From Galeruca laticollis (taxonomy: Eukaryota > Arthropoda > Insecta > Coleoptera > Chrysomelidae), in assembly GCA_963921935.1 (NCBI GenBank), contig OY998175.1:262377709-262441708 (forward strand): 64,000 bases of DNA. Direction: 5' to 3'. The stretch's first letter is position 1. Every line of letters begins with the position of its first letter. Below, in pieces: positions 53,951 through 64,000 of the stretch. A program made the position numbers and the translations under genes. The notes beneath the pieces are model-generated. The model ran no database searches, was not told where the DNA came from, and saw only the letters and a program-made list of their open reading frames with translations.

Positions 53951-54648
53951 AATATTTTTTATATTTCGCATTTATATAAATATTTAAATATAATAGAATT
54001 TTATATAATCCCTGTTTTTAAACTAGGAGGAGTGGTTTGAATTTAAGTTGGCAATTCTGTAGATTCCTAAATGGTCAGATCACAGATGGTTTTATTCAGC
54101 ACTTCTGACTTTTGACATATCATAAGCAAATAATTGTGTGAATTGTAAACAAACTTTCAACTAAGGAAAAAGAGGATGATTATTTGTTTAAAAAAGAGCT
54201 TCTTCGTATATGCTCTTGCGATCTATTTATATTATATCATGAACATAATTATTTCTGTAATACAACTTCACATAGATATCTGATATTTTATCTCAATAAT
54301 CGAACGTTTTGTAAACCTATATATCGATCGTATACAATATAGAAATAAACAATTGACAAATCATTGATAAATAAACGTTAGCGTACTCTATTCATTAATA
54401 TTTTTAATATACAAATCATTCTAATTTACCTTTAATATAATAATGTACTAGCTAGAACAACGCTAGACCATTTTATTTATCATTCGTTTCAAGGTTAAAG
54501 TCTAATGTCAAATAAAAATATAACTAAATACAATAACCAACTGTACACTAAAAATTACTATAACAGTGTTCAAAGAGCTTCATTGTGACACTGTAAACAA
54601 TGTTATGATGAAGTCTCTTTTATACGCGAATTATAAAATAGTATATTA
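53951..54648. other. No gene recognised
   Basis: A+T-rich spacer between hairpins D and E. Confidence 0.5.
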
Positions 54649-54765
54649 TACACCAAGGTGGTGAAGACTATTCTTATCGACCGAGTACCAAAATTATTTC
54701 GCGAGGGGCTTTGCCCCGAGCGGAATAAAGTGCGAGGCTTATAAATGTCTTCACCACCGTGTTGA
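54649..54765. repeat. Foldback hairpin E with GC-rich loop
   Basis: Outer arms ACCAAGGTGGTGAAGAC and GTCTTCACCACCGTGTTG pair. The inner stem TTATTTCGCGAGGGGC pairs with GCCCCGAGCGGAATAA around TTT at about 54710. Confidence 0.8.
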
Positions 54766-55794
54766 CAAAAATAAAAAATTAAAAAATGTCTTATAAAAAT
54801 CATGTAGGTATAATTTAATCACACAGCAATAGAATACCATTATTCCTATAGTTCATTATCACCAATATTAAGTGCAACGAAACCAATTATACGATCACAT
54901 CCAGAAATTTCACAAAACGTGGTTTATGTTTTACTTTGAACTTTGAACAAATACAGCAGTAGTGCATTCACAACACCTGGGTACAAAGTGAGCGTTCATA
55001 AAACATTTAACATATACTTCACCATAGGGAAAGTAATTTTGTCTATGTACTTCACATTCTACACCACAGCGTTCATAAACGAACCACGAGAATCGACGAG
55101 AGTGCACTCCTAGTTCCCCGCTTGCTATCGGGGAAACTAATACCCTGATATGCGCAATTCGTATAATAAGTACAATGCACACAAGTTCTTGTTTATTTAT
55201 AGAGGTTAAGGAACCGGAAATCGATATTCTGTGGGTCAAGGCTAGTTACCAGTTTCTATCAACAGAATAATATCAAATGCCACTGGCGAGAATGTTGAAG
55301 GTAAAAGCATTCTTCGATCCATGTTTTTTCGGCAATTACCGGAAAATAAACAACACATTTCAATGTCAAATTTTGATAGTGTCGATCTACAAATCGTTCA
55401 AACTGATTTCTCCCTAGGCGTTTACTCCATCGTCTGACTGACACTGTTTTCTCTCCTCACCTCACCCATAAATTATGAACGCACTCCTTATGTTACCAGA
55501 AATTTTTGGTTGAGCGCGAATTTCAAACTAATGACAGTTTTATTGAAATAATTTCATATTTTTAGGTAATTTCAAGCAGTAAATATGTTAAAGACAATCT
55601 CCTGGGTATACAAAATTATGTTGCATTTGTTTTTGTTAAGCTATTATCCCTGAATTCTCAAAACATTTGAATTTGTCCATTATTGACCTAGGTTAACGAT
55701 AGAAAAAGTTATTAACCACTAATAGAAAAATTCTACTTCTCAGTTGTCTAGAAGACACAATAATTGTCAACTTCACAGCTAGTAGTGTAAAAAG
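54766..55794. other. No gene recognised
   Basis: Two unremarkable ORFs of 102 and 61 codons on the minus strand (55239-54931 and 55444-55259) lack known domains. I do not call them genes. Confidence 0.4.
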
Positions 55795-55859
55795 TATTTT
55801 TTCTACTTCCGTTACTAAAACCGCACTTTGAACACGGGTTTGACATGCACAAAACGACT

Positions 55860-55881
55860 TTTTAAACACTAGTGTTTAAAA
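55860..55881. repeat. 22-bp perfect palindrome
   Basis: TTTAAACACTAGTGTTTAAA with one more paired base on each side. Similar ACACT...TTTAAA strings recur in hairpin F nearby. Confidence 0.85.
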
Positions 55882-56084
55882 TGCGAAAAGTCACATCTCG
55901 TTTATTTTTTTTTAACGCCAAATCAAGTGTATCTTTTGTATATTAAATTTCATGCTCCTTGATAATTTTGTTAATGTGCGTCATTAGATTTATCAGTCAG
56001 CTGTCAGTCATCGTCCGTCATGTAATGATATAATACAAATTTAATATAATTTTTTCCTTCCCGCGGGCGAAGAAAAAGTATAGT

Positions 56085-56196
56085 AAGCACCTCGTGTTAA
56101 AAACGTCTTTAGTCACTCGTTTCACAAGGAACTCATTCCGCTTCGCTCCACTCCTGCCTAGTAACACTCGTGACTAAAGTAACCTTTTAAACACTT
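56085..56196. repeat. Foldback hairpin F with GC-rich loop
   Basis: The left arm (GTGTTAAAAACGTCTTTAGT, then CACTCGT) pairs with the right arm (ACACTCGTGACTAAAGTAAC, then CTTTTAAACACTTG). The loop contains CATTCCGCTTCGCTCCACTC. Confidence 0.75.
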
Positions 56197-56214
56197 GATA
56201 CTTGATATACTATT

Positions 56215-56350
56215 TTGCACTCATGTCTCAATTTTATGCACCGTCATGACCTGAATGAGACATTTTTTGGTTTTTGCACGCCTGCGGCTCATGCGTCAAT
56301 TTTTCCATTGGTGAAAAAAAAACACCTCTTTATGCACTTGTTGCATAAAT
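56215..56350. repeat. Weaker foldback G
   Basis: ATGTCTCA (56223-56230) pairs with TGAGACAT (56256-56263). TTTATGCAC occurs twice, and the GC-rich CACGCCTGCGGCTCATGCG lies between. Continues the hairpin cluster. Confidence 0.4.
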
Positions 56351-56784
56351 AACTATTCTGTTTCTGTATTCAGGAGTATATAAAAGGGCACATGTTCATT
56401 TTGTGTAAGATACCTATTTAAATGTAATATGTTTTTAGCTTATACTTATAATACTCATTTCATACCTATCTCTATTACTCTATTACGTTTCGGTTTTATT
56501 ATTTGTTTTGACACATCTTCCGATTTCATTTACAATTGTGGTTTGGTCATATTGAAATATGTTTGAACTAAAATCTAAAGATAGTTTAAAACAACTAATG
56601 ACCTGAAACGTAATATAGTATTTTTGGATTTATTACTTCTTTTAAATGGCTGAAAACCGTGAAAAATATTTATTTCAAAGAACGGTCACTAAAAACAAAT
56701 TTCATTACGTCCCCATTCCATTTGTATGAAAATACACATGAGTAAAACTTTTAATACAACATTTAAATCGACTTATTTCATTGT
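56351..56784. other. No gene recognised
   Basis: A+T-rich leader of the transposase relic that follows. Confidence 0.45.
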
Positions 56785-57840
56785 CAGGTCATTGAACGAA
56801 AGTTAGCGAAAGAACGCTTACCCGTAATGAAAATGAATCTCTGGCAGGAAGTAATGCTGACACTGATGTGCCTACTAAAAAAAGAACGTCCAGTGTCCAT
56901 ATGGATCAACTCGACAAAAATGTGCTTAGGATGTGCATAATAAATTATCACATATTCGAGAAAAAAGTACACACGTTAAGAAGTTTACACCAAACCTTTT
57001 CATATAGTTATGGCTTCGCAGAAAGTCGCGAATCTCTGCGAAAACAAATACATTCTTCGAATTGTCATTGGATCAACATGAAAAACAACATAAGTTTGTC
57101 AATGGAACGTCACGAAGTCAGACATTTCAGCCTACTATATTTAAGAAACATAAAAAAGTGCAGAGAACAGAACAAACCTATCATTTCTATGGATTAAACA
57201 AACATTAATTCATGTCACTCGCACCTTAAAGGATGGAGCGACAAGAGTTACGAAGGATTAAGAAAACCCGTTTCAGAAGGTTATAAGCTCATCATTGTGC
57301 ATAGAGGAAGTGGAAATGGTTTTGTACCTAATGCTGGTATTAAGTGGAACTCCTAGTCAAAAATAGGAGATTATCATGATAAAATGGCGTACAAGAATTA
57401 TAAAAGTGGGTACAAGAAAAACTTATCCCAAACCTACCAAAAAACGCTGTTGTGGTAATTGATAACGCCCTATATCACAATGTTCTAAATGAAAAATTAC
57501 CTACGACTGCTTGGACTGAACAACATTTAAAAAACTTTGTTTCTGAGAGAAACAAATATTACAGTGAATAAATGTTAAAACCGAATCTTTATAACGTTGC
57601 AAAAATGTACAAACCGCACTATAAAACTCATAAAATTGCTGAATTGTTTATTCAACATGGATCGCAAGTTTTAAAGCTACCCCCTTATCGCCCAGAATTA
57701 AATCCGATCGAAAGTGTTTGGGCGGCACTTAAAGAGTATGTGGCCAATCGAAATGTTACCTTCAATTTTACGAAGGTGAAAGAATTCTGTAATGAATTTT
57801 TTTTGACACATTTTTGCAAATGATTGGAAAGTTAGATGTG
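56785..57840 (+). pseudogene. DDE_3 (IS630/Tc1-mariner type) transposase relic
   Basis: Same broad family as 1-1111 but a different lineage. The ORF 56868-57197 gives the DNA-binding region and RNIKKCREQNKPIISMD; the first Asp is kept, but the next codon (normally Glu) is TAA. Reading continues TNINSCHSHLKGWSDKSYEG, LIIVHRGSGNGFVPNA and GDYHDKMAY with stops. The second Asp is in VVIDNALYHN (about 57455). The final block (57572-57823) carries LKPNLYNVAKMYKPHYKTHK and LPPYRPELNPIESVWAALK (Glu). Inactive. Its end touches the truncated LINE that follows. Confidence 0.85.
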
Positions 57841-60800
57841 TCAGATGTTAAGAAGATTGAATATTAACTTATGAACAACGAACCAGTCATGAGCGGCACA
57901 CTCTCTTACAAGAGAGTCAGCCTTCTCATTACCATCCATACCAGAGTGTCCAGGGATCCAAACCAGCGATACCCTGTTGCGTTCTCCTATTAAGGCGAGT
58001 CTTTGTTGGCAGTCTAGAACCAATTTCGACGTTACACGGTACGAGCTAAGTGCTTTCAAGGCCGCTTGGCTGTCCGTGAAAATTTTTATTGATCTGTGTG
58101 TCAGGTTGGATTGCCCCAAACTCTCCACACATGAAGCATTGGCATAGATTTCCGCCTGAAATACGGTTGCATAGGATCCCAGAGATGTTGAGATTTCTGT
58201 CCTAGGTCTTCGACCGTATACACCTGCACCAGAGCCTGAGGGTGTCTGTGATCCATCAGTGTACCAACAGATGTCTGCTCTTGAGAGTTCATCCTTGCGG
58301 AGGACCCATTCATCTCTATTTGGAAATAGGACGGTATAAGGCAGATTATAGTTTACTGTTGGGGGCATTATATCAGAGGTCATTTCCAGAATACTATGAC
58401 TTTCGGTGGCCGCTAGCATTCTACTTTGCTCTGTATAAGCCTGTTTCGTGCATTTAGAAATATGTACAATTCTATATGCTGTCCATCTGGCCTCCTTTTC
58501 CAGAAGTATGTGGAGAGGAGGAAGGTCCAGGAGAACTTCCATGGCTGCTGACGGTGTGGTGCTGATAGCACCAGTTTTAGCCAAACTAGCCTGTCTCTGT
58601 ATGCCAGAGAGCTTTGCTTGGGCCGTTTTCTGTAAAGATTTTGACCACCAAGCAATGGCTCCGTATGTGATCATTGGTCTAACAATCATCACATATATCC
58701 AATGGATTTGTTTGGGACCCAAGCCCCAAGATTTTACGCAGATCTTGCGACATGTCCACAGGAAAAGTCTGGCCTCATGGATGACTTTTTCCAAGTGAGC
58801 GTTCCAAATAAGTTTTTTATCTAGGATGATCCCCAAATATTTTACTTCCGCTGCAAATAGAATAACCTCACCATTATAGGAAAGTGGCGGAAGGTCCGCC
58901 AAATTCCTTCTTCTAATGAAGGGAACTATTACAGTTTTGCCAGGGTCAACACACATCTGTTCCCTCTGGTACCAACCGTAGACATCGTCCAAAGTCCTTT
59001 GGAGGGTATTATGTGCAACCCGTCCTGAGTTGGTTCTTGCCAGAATGACAAGGTCGTCTGCATACGCTTGCAGCTCTACCCCTCTACCCACGAGAGTACC
59101 AAGTAGGTCATCCATCAGGTGTGACCACAAAGGGGGAGATAACACTCCACCCTGCGGGCAGCCCCTGGAAACCTTAAAGCTGATTGCCTCGTCTTGAATA
59201 GATGTAGTGCCTGTTCTATTAGTGAGCATGACATATATCCAGCCGGTAATCGTTGGTTTAATGCCCTTTTCAGTCAAAGCTGAACCAATGTAAGCTGGTA
59301 GTGCATTGTCGAATGCTCCTTCGATGTCGAGAAAAATGGTCACCGCAATGTCCTTATTGTTAAGGGATTGTGTGATTCTCTGAACAAGGTTATGTAATGC
59401 TAAATCTGTTGATTTGCCTGTTTGATAAGCGTACTGGTGGATGCTCAGGGGGGAGCTGTATAAAGCTACCTGCCTGATATGGCAGTTCAGTACTCTTTCA
59501 AGTCCTTTGAGCAGGAAGGATGTTAGGCTAATTGGTCTGACAGATTTAGTGTGTGGGTCTGTGCGTCCCACTTTCGGTATATATACTACCCTAGCCGTCA
59601 ACCAACTGGGTGGTATATATTTCCACGCCAGACTAGCTCTATACAATTTAATGAGGATGGGTATAAGTAATTCCAGTCCGTTTTGTAGCAGAGCTGGAAA
59701 GATGCCATCCTCACCGGGAGATTTAAAGGGCTGAAATGATTTTATTGCCCATTCAATCGCCGGTGCTGTTATAACGTTTTTGGCGACCTCCCAATCATTC
59801 TTTTTGGGCCGCCTTACGCCCTCAAAGTGGGGAGGTCGGTTGTTATTCAGAGTTAAACTTCCGGGAAAGTGGTTTTCAATCAAAAGCTCTAACGTTTCTT
59901 TTCTAGAGGACGTAAAAGTGCGATCTGGTCGTTTCATCGACCCTATCTCGGCAATCGGCTCTTAAGAGAGAATCTTGTGTATTCTAGTACTGCGAGGTAT
60001 GTCGGATATACTCTCACAGAACTTCTTCCAAGACTCCCGTTTCGCCTTTCTAATTTCTTCGTTATAAGTTGTTAGAGCAGTTCTATAAGGTTCCCAGCTG
60101 CCTGACTCTTTAGATCGATTGAATTGTCGTCGAACTTCTTTTCTTCGCTTATCTAGGCTTTTGTTCCACCAAGTAGAGTTGCGATTGTCTCTTTTTGTCT
60201 TGAGTGGACAGTTTTCATGACAGGAGGAGATCACTGCTTCCCGAAGCTTGTCTGTCGCAGTATCTATCCCATCACAACTGTTTATTGTAGTGAAGCCTTC
60301 CTCAATGTACCGTTGGAGGGAATTTCTGTATCCACTCCAGTCAGTAGCTTTTGAGTCGCGATATTCCACTACTGGCCGTGGACCTATTTCAATGTTGATT
60401 TGAATGTGCCTGTGATCTGAACACGAAGGCTCAGTAGATACTGCCCAATGCCGTATCTTATTGCTCAAAAAATTTGAGCTGATTGTTAAATCTACTATTT
60501 CTGATCTTTTTCTAGTTACAAAAGTTGGTTCGGAGCCCTTATTAATAACAGATAGCCCTTCCCCTAGTATATAATCAAAAAGTAACTCACCTCTTTGATT
60601 TATATCCGTGCTAACCCACGATGTATGGTGTGAATTTGCGTCACAGCCCATGACTAACTGGAGTCTGTTCTTCTTGCTATAGTCGATTAGCTGACGTATA
60701 GCGAGAGGAGGTACAGTATCCGTGTCCCCTGGGAAGTATGCTGAGCAGGCGACTATGTTAGGCATACCATCCTTCTCCGGTAGGGACACTTGGATGGCTA

Positions 60801-61095
60801 CTACATCAGGAGTGCAAAAGCCTGTTAGCAAAAAATAATTCATATTTTTCCTAATGAGGAGACAAGCACTGAGTTTCACCCCAGTACAGACTACTACCTC
60901 ACCAGGAATATTGCTGAGACCAGTTACTCGGTCTGTGTTTCCTGTCCATGGTTCTTGCAGGAAGGCAAGGTCGATTGATTCGTCCTTGAACCTTTCACCA
61001 AGAATGTATGAAGCGGCCCTGGCATGCTGTAAGTTTGCCTGTAAACAGTTGAAAGTGGCGAATACAGGTAGCCGCAGGCAAACTTGTGTCTCCTC
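57841..61095 (-). pseudogene. LINE ORF2: endonuclease, RT and RNase H; one nonsense codon, no 3' end
   Basis: One reading frame from about 61090 to 57841 with a single TAA at 59962-59964 (probably a Lys codon). Endonuclease: FATFNCLQANLQHARAASY, LAFLQEPWTGN, GCDANSHHTSW and SCSDHRHI (60460-60400). RT: FQPFKSPGEDGIFPALL, VRPISLTSFLLKGLERV, TIFLDIEGAFDNA (catalytic Asp), RGCPQGGVLSPPLW, QAYADDLVILA (intact YADD) and VKYLGIILDKK. RNase H: CWYTDGSQTPSGSGAG, VFQAEIYAN, IFTDSQAALKAL and GNEKADSLV, all four acidic residues present. Homology ends after ADSLVRECAA; the last 16 codons read into foreign sequence, so the C-terminal domain is gone. Catalytic cores look intact. I/Loa-like group by the RNase H. 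Confidence 0.85.
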
Positions 61096-61945
61096 AGATC
61101 CCTAGGGGAGATCACACGGTGGGTCAATTGAGGCGCCACCATCTGATCCACCCAGGGGTGAGGCTGTAGTTGGTGCCATTGACGAGGCTTGGTCACCTTT
61201 CGCCACGGCAGATCCAGCTGATTGCTTGGTCCTTCAGTCGAGACCATACTGGTCTTCGATTTCAGGACAGCAGGTCCAGTCCCTTTTTCCCGTTCCGTTG
61301 AAGAGACGTTACTCGTCTTCTTTTTGGGGAAGCCAGCTCTCCCTTTGGGATGGCTGGTGACCCGGCTACGTGCCGGCGGTACACTCCCCCTGTTCTTGTG
61401 AGGAGGGTCGGTCCTCCTCACTGTAACAGGAGGTTTTCCACTCGGCCCCGGGCCGCGGCTTTTCTTGGATCTCTTCGAGGGACCCGGTTTTGATGCCCGT
61501 TGGGAGGGCTGGGCTTTAGGTCGGACAACAACCTGTTCGAAACCGAGGTATGCTTTGAATGCGATCCTCTCCAACGTGGCCATGGATCGATCGTCAATGA
61601 CAAAAGTCCATGTTAGACCAGGGATTGTAATTTCCTTGTGTAGGACAGTCCACTCCAAGGTAAACAGATCGTGGTTCATTTTCCTCAGTCTGGTGAGGAC
61701 CTGTTCTGAAGTCAGTCTACGACTGCCTTCGTCAGGTATGTAAGCCACACAAATGTGTGGCTTCGGGAGTTGGTCACTTGAAACACATTTCAGGGAGGCC
61801 ACGTCCCATGGTTGAAGTGTATTGACTACGCCAGTCAACCACGAGACACTCTCCTGATTTACACAGGTGACCTGTAACCATCCAGGCCGGAAAGTACAGC
61901 TCTGGAACTGTACTTGTGGACCACCTTCAGGTATATCCTCTACAA
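61096..61945 (-). pseudogene. LINE ORF1 with DUF4780-type N-terminus, 5' truncated
   Basis: Open from the element break near 61945 (IVEDIPEGGPQVQFQS) through 61838 onward: WLQVTCVNQESVSWLTGVVN, LQPWDVASLKCVSSDQLPKP and TLEWTVLHKEITIPGL fit the DUF4780 domain found in ORF1 of many insect LINEs. A long basic, Pro/Ser/Lys-rich linker follows (SQRASKPGPSKRSKKSRG), presumably for RNA binding. A frame change near 61130 should end ORF1 at the TAG at about 61103, just upstream of ORF2. Without it the frame runs on to 60924. The true N-terminus and 5' untranslated region are missing. Confidence 0.75.
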
Positions 61946-61989
61946 TTGATAAGTTTCATCATTTCTAAAGCCGAAACTTTAGATATGTG

Positions 61990-62935
61990 TGGAACATGGC
62001 TTCATGAAATACCACTTTTCAGAAATTGAAACTCTGGTGTGATAAAGAATGTATGAAGAAAAAACTATTAAAATCAAAGAAAAATAACATTTAGAAAAAT
62101 AAATACAGCATAAATTTAATCGAAGAATATAAAACAGAAAAGAAAATAGTCAAGACATTAATAAAAAATAAACAAAACAAATATCAACAAAAACTACAAG
62201 CCAAATCTCTGAATATTAAAAACCCATCCGAACTTTGATATATAGAAAACTACATAAAAAAGCCCCATAATGAATACCCTATTACGACCAAAGGATGGGA
62301 GAACTATTATAACCAATTTTATAACACCACTAAAGCTAATATTATGAACCTATCCATAATGGATACCAGACATCGCTATTCTTATATTCCAGGAGATATA
62401 CAATGTAATACCAAGATCGAAAATTAATGAAGCGGTAGGGAATGTCAAATGAAGTTTATAAAAATTTGCCAACTAACTAGATCATACAATTAAAGGAATT
62501 ATTTAACAAAATATACATTGAAGAACACCTTCCATGAAACTGGACAAATATTACCATGATTCACTTTCAAAAGAAAGGCCCTGAAAATGATCATATAAAT
62601 TACCGAGGTATTGCCTTACTTAATCACAAAACTAAGAAGCTATTCACCCAACTAATAAATCAGAAATTACATACATTCAGTGAATCAATTCGAACGCTAC
62701 CCGAATGTCAGGCTGGCTTCCAAAAATGAAGAAGCACGGAAGATAATATTTTTGTTCTTTATCATCTGCGACTACCTGTGAGGAAAGTTTTTGCACTTTT
62801 TGTCGACTTCAAAAAACTTTTGATGACATCAGTTTGGATATACTTTGGCAAAAGTTCTTCTCCAATGGAATCAGCGGCAAGATGATAAGAAATTAAAAAA
62901 ATATGTACTCCTTAGGGGCAATAACAATTGAGCAG
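61990..62935 (+). pseudogene. Non-LTR RT fragment (RTE/L2-like)
   Basis: Plus-strand relic. The region before RT has IKNPSEL and WENYYNQFY. RT then gives IKELFNKIYIEEHLP, NWTNITMIHFQKKGPENDH, INYRGIALLNHKTKKLFTQL, ECQAGFQK, STEDNIFVLYHL and KVFALFVDFKK (start of motif A). It degrades and ends near 62935 before the YxDD region. Several stops. Clade assignment is by general pattern only. Confidence 0.65.
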
Positions 62936-63540
62936 AACGGAGAGAGAGAGAAAAGTTCGAAAGAAGTTTGTGTTGGATGGTAATTGTTGTAGTTGAGGTG
63001 GTTGTTTTAGATGTGTGCCCTGATATAGGATTGAATTCCTCTGCAGGGCTGGGTTGGGGATGTGATGGAGGGGTTTGTGCGCATTTGTACTGTCTGGTGA
63101 ATTGGTTAGGATATTTGGGAGATTGAGTTGGTGACTTAAAAAGGTCAGAGGGTGGAATCGAGGTTTCGGAGTGGGCTTGTCGCTAAAAAGATGTTCCAGA
63201 GGAAAAGCATTCTCGCTGCATTTTGAAAAAATAACGATAAAAATATCGTTGGGGGGGGGGGGGGTACAGCTGCGGCTGCATTGTTCCCTACGTCGATTGA
63301 GTGATTGGGTGATTGGCCCGTCGGTCCATTGGGCTAGTGAAAAAATTCATCCTGTTGAATAGATTCACCGTGTTACAGGGAAACCGCAGAAAACATGTAA
63401 CCCAACGGGTGGGTGGGGGTGGTTAAAGAGTTTGTCAGAAGTGTTGACTAATTGATGTGAGATGTGTGAGGGTGGTTAGAGATAATGAGTTGTGTGGTTG
63501 AAGAGGAATATGAAGAGAAATATCGAAGATTGCATGTATG
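62936..63540. other. No gene recognised; G14 run at 63251-63264
   Basis: G/T-rich on the plus strand with a 14-G homopolymer. Probably the 3' untranslated region of the minus-strand LINE that follows. The 63-codon ORF here (63171-63362) has no domain. Confidence 0.45.
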
Positions 63541-64000
63541 AATGGTAGCAATGTTTGGTTATCGAATTGAAATTGGGGATCGGTCTAGGTAGTCGATGTA
63601 TATGTCTGGGAGATCGTCGTAGGCCGTGGCAAGTAGCTGTACTGGGGGGAATGGGAGCTTCCTCTTGGGTAATCTGCCAAAAGGCCGTCTGTTAGCAATC
63701 CACGGTGTGAGGTGGGCGTTTTTCGAGATTTCGCTGCCCGATTCGATAGTGCGAATAACGTATCGGGCTTGAAGGGTGTTTAGACGGGACGGAATGGGCT
63801 CAATGTCGGTATTGGTATAGACGGTGTGACTGGGTGAGTAGCGTGCTTTAGATTGGCACTATCTCAGAATAGATTGCTCACAAGTTCGGAGCCTTTTTAC
63901 AAGGCGGTCGGGAAGGGAGCAATAGACGTTTGCTCTATAATCGATGATGGGGCGGATATATGTCTTATACGTATGGAGTAGGGTGGTTGGATGAGTGCGT
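63541..64000 (-). pseudogene. LINE RT C-terminal part, continues past the window
   Basis: The minus strand reads LLHTYKTYIRPIIDYRANVY (RT thumb), CSLPDRLVKRLRTCEQSILR, an in-frame stop at about 63857, then PSRLNTLQARYVIRTIESGS and NRRPFGRLPKRKLPFPP. No RNase H follows, which suggests the Jockey clade. The catalytic part lies beyond 64000. Confidence 0.65.

Noticed and set aside
54931..55444. Two minus-strand ORFs (102 and 61 codons), one with several Cys
   Set aside because: No recognisable motif spacing and no repeated copy in the window. Kept only as a note in the intergenic entry.
63251..63264. G14 run as a quadruplex or functional element
   Set aside because: A single homopolymer cannot be told from slippage or sequencing error.

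Overview
The window looks like insect nuclear DNA. It is A+T-rich, has short GT-AG introns of about 50-60 bases, long (TA)n tracts, and carries element families common in insect genomes: R1-type and other LINEs, Penelope-like elements, copia and gypsy, piggyBac, long-TIR mariners and THAP/YqaJ elements. A beetle is a reasonable guess, but the species cannot be fixed from the sequence. I found no convincing single-copy host gene. Almost everything recognisable is a transposable element (TE), usually decayed and often nested. No tRNA, rRNA, CRISPR or prokaryotic-style operon was seen.

Layout. 0-5 kb: a decayed DDE_3 transposase (-), a relic of a cysteine-rich insect multicopy gene fused to a largely open piggyBac transposase (+), and the piggyBac right end with a perfect 28-bp palindrome. 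5.3-12.7 kb: a Ty3/gypsy element whose 5' LTR holds two insertions, a 337-bp MITE with 8-bp target duplications and a complete-boundary Ty1/copia element (5900-10375, target duplication GTATT). The copia gag is itself split by about 1.1 kb of foreign DNA with GC-rich hairpins. 16-18.5 kb: a mariner-type element with TIRs of about 435 bp set in a (TA)n tract. 19.9-21.6 kb: a mariner-like TIR pair enclosing a LINE fragment. 22.2-25.4 kb: a four-exon gene (-) for a tyrosine recombinase of Crypton type, broken only by three in-frame stops. 26.8-29.6 kb: an R1-clade LINE fragment between (TA)n tracts and two 424-bp direct repeats. 30.5-31.6 kb: another mariner relic.

32.7-36.3 kb: a dead LINE (-). 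36.5-42.1 kb: a gypsy element (-) with both LTRs, target duplication GTAT, primer site, polypurine tract and an extra 3' CCCH zinc-finger ORF, inserted in or beside an older gypsy pol (42.1-43.3 kb). 43.8-47.8 kb: a convergent pair, THAP-DDE transposase (+) and SWIM/YqaJ exonuclease (-), the composition I associate with ISL2EU transposons. 48.2-51.5 kb: a gypsy pol relic and two Penelope-like relics facing away from each other. 52.1-52.5 kb: a solo LTR. 53.8-56.3 kb: a cluster of foldback hairpins with GC-rich loops. 56.8-57.8 kb: a second DDE_3 relic. 57.9-61.9 kb: a LINE (-) with nearly open ORF1 and ORF2 but no 3' end. 62-64 kb: two more LINE fragments.

The genes do not form a pathway. Each set served its own element, and the value of the window is its nesting record plus several odd structures: the recombinase gene, the hairpin family, the (TA)n-bounded R1 array, the CCCH ORF and the THAP/YqaJ pair. 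All boundaries were read by eye, and family names rest on remembered motif patterns, not on a search.
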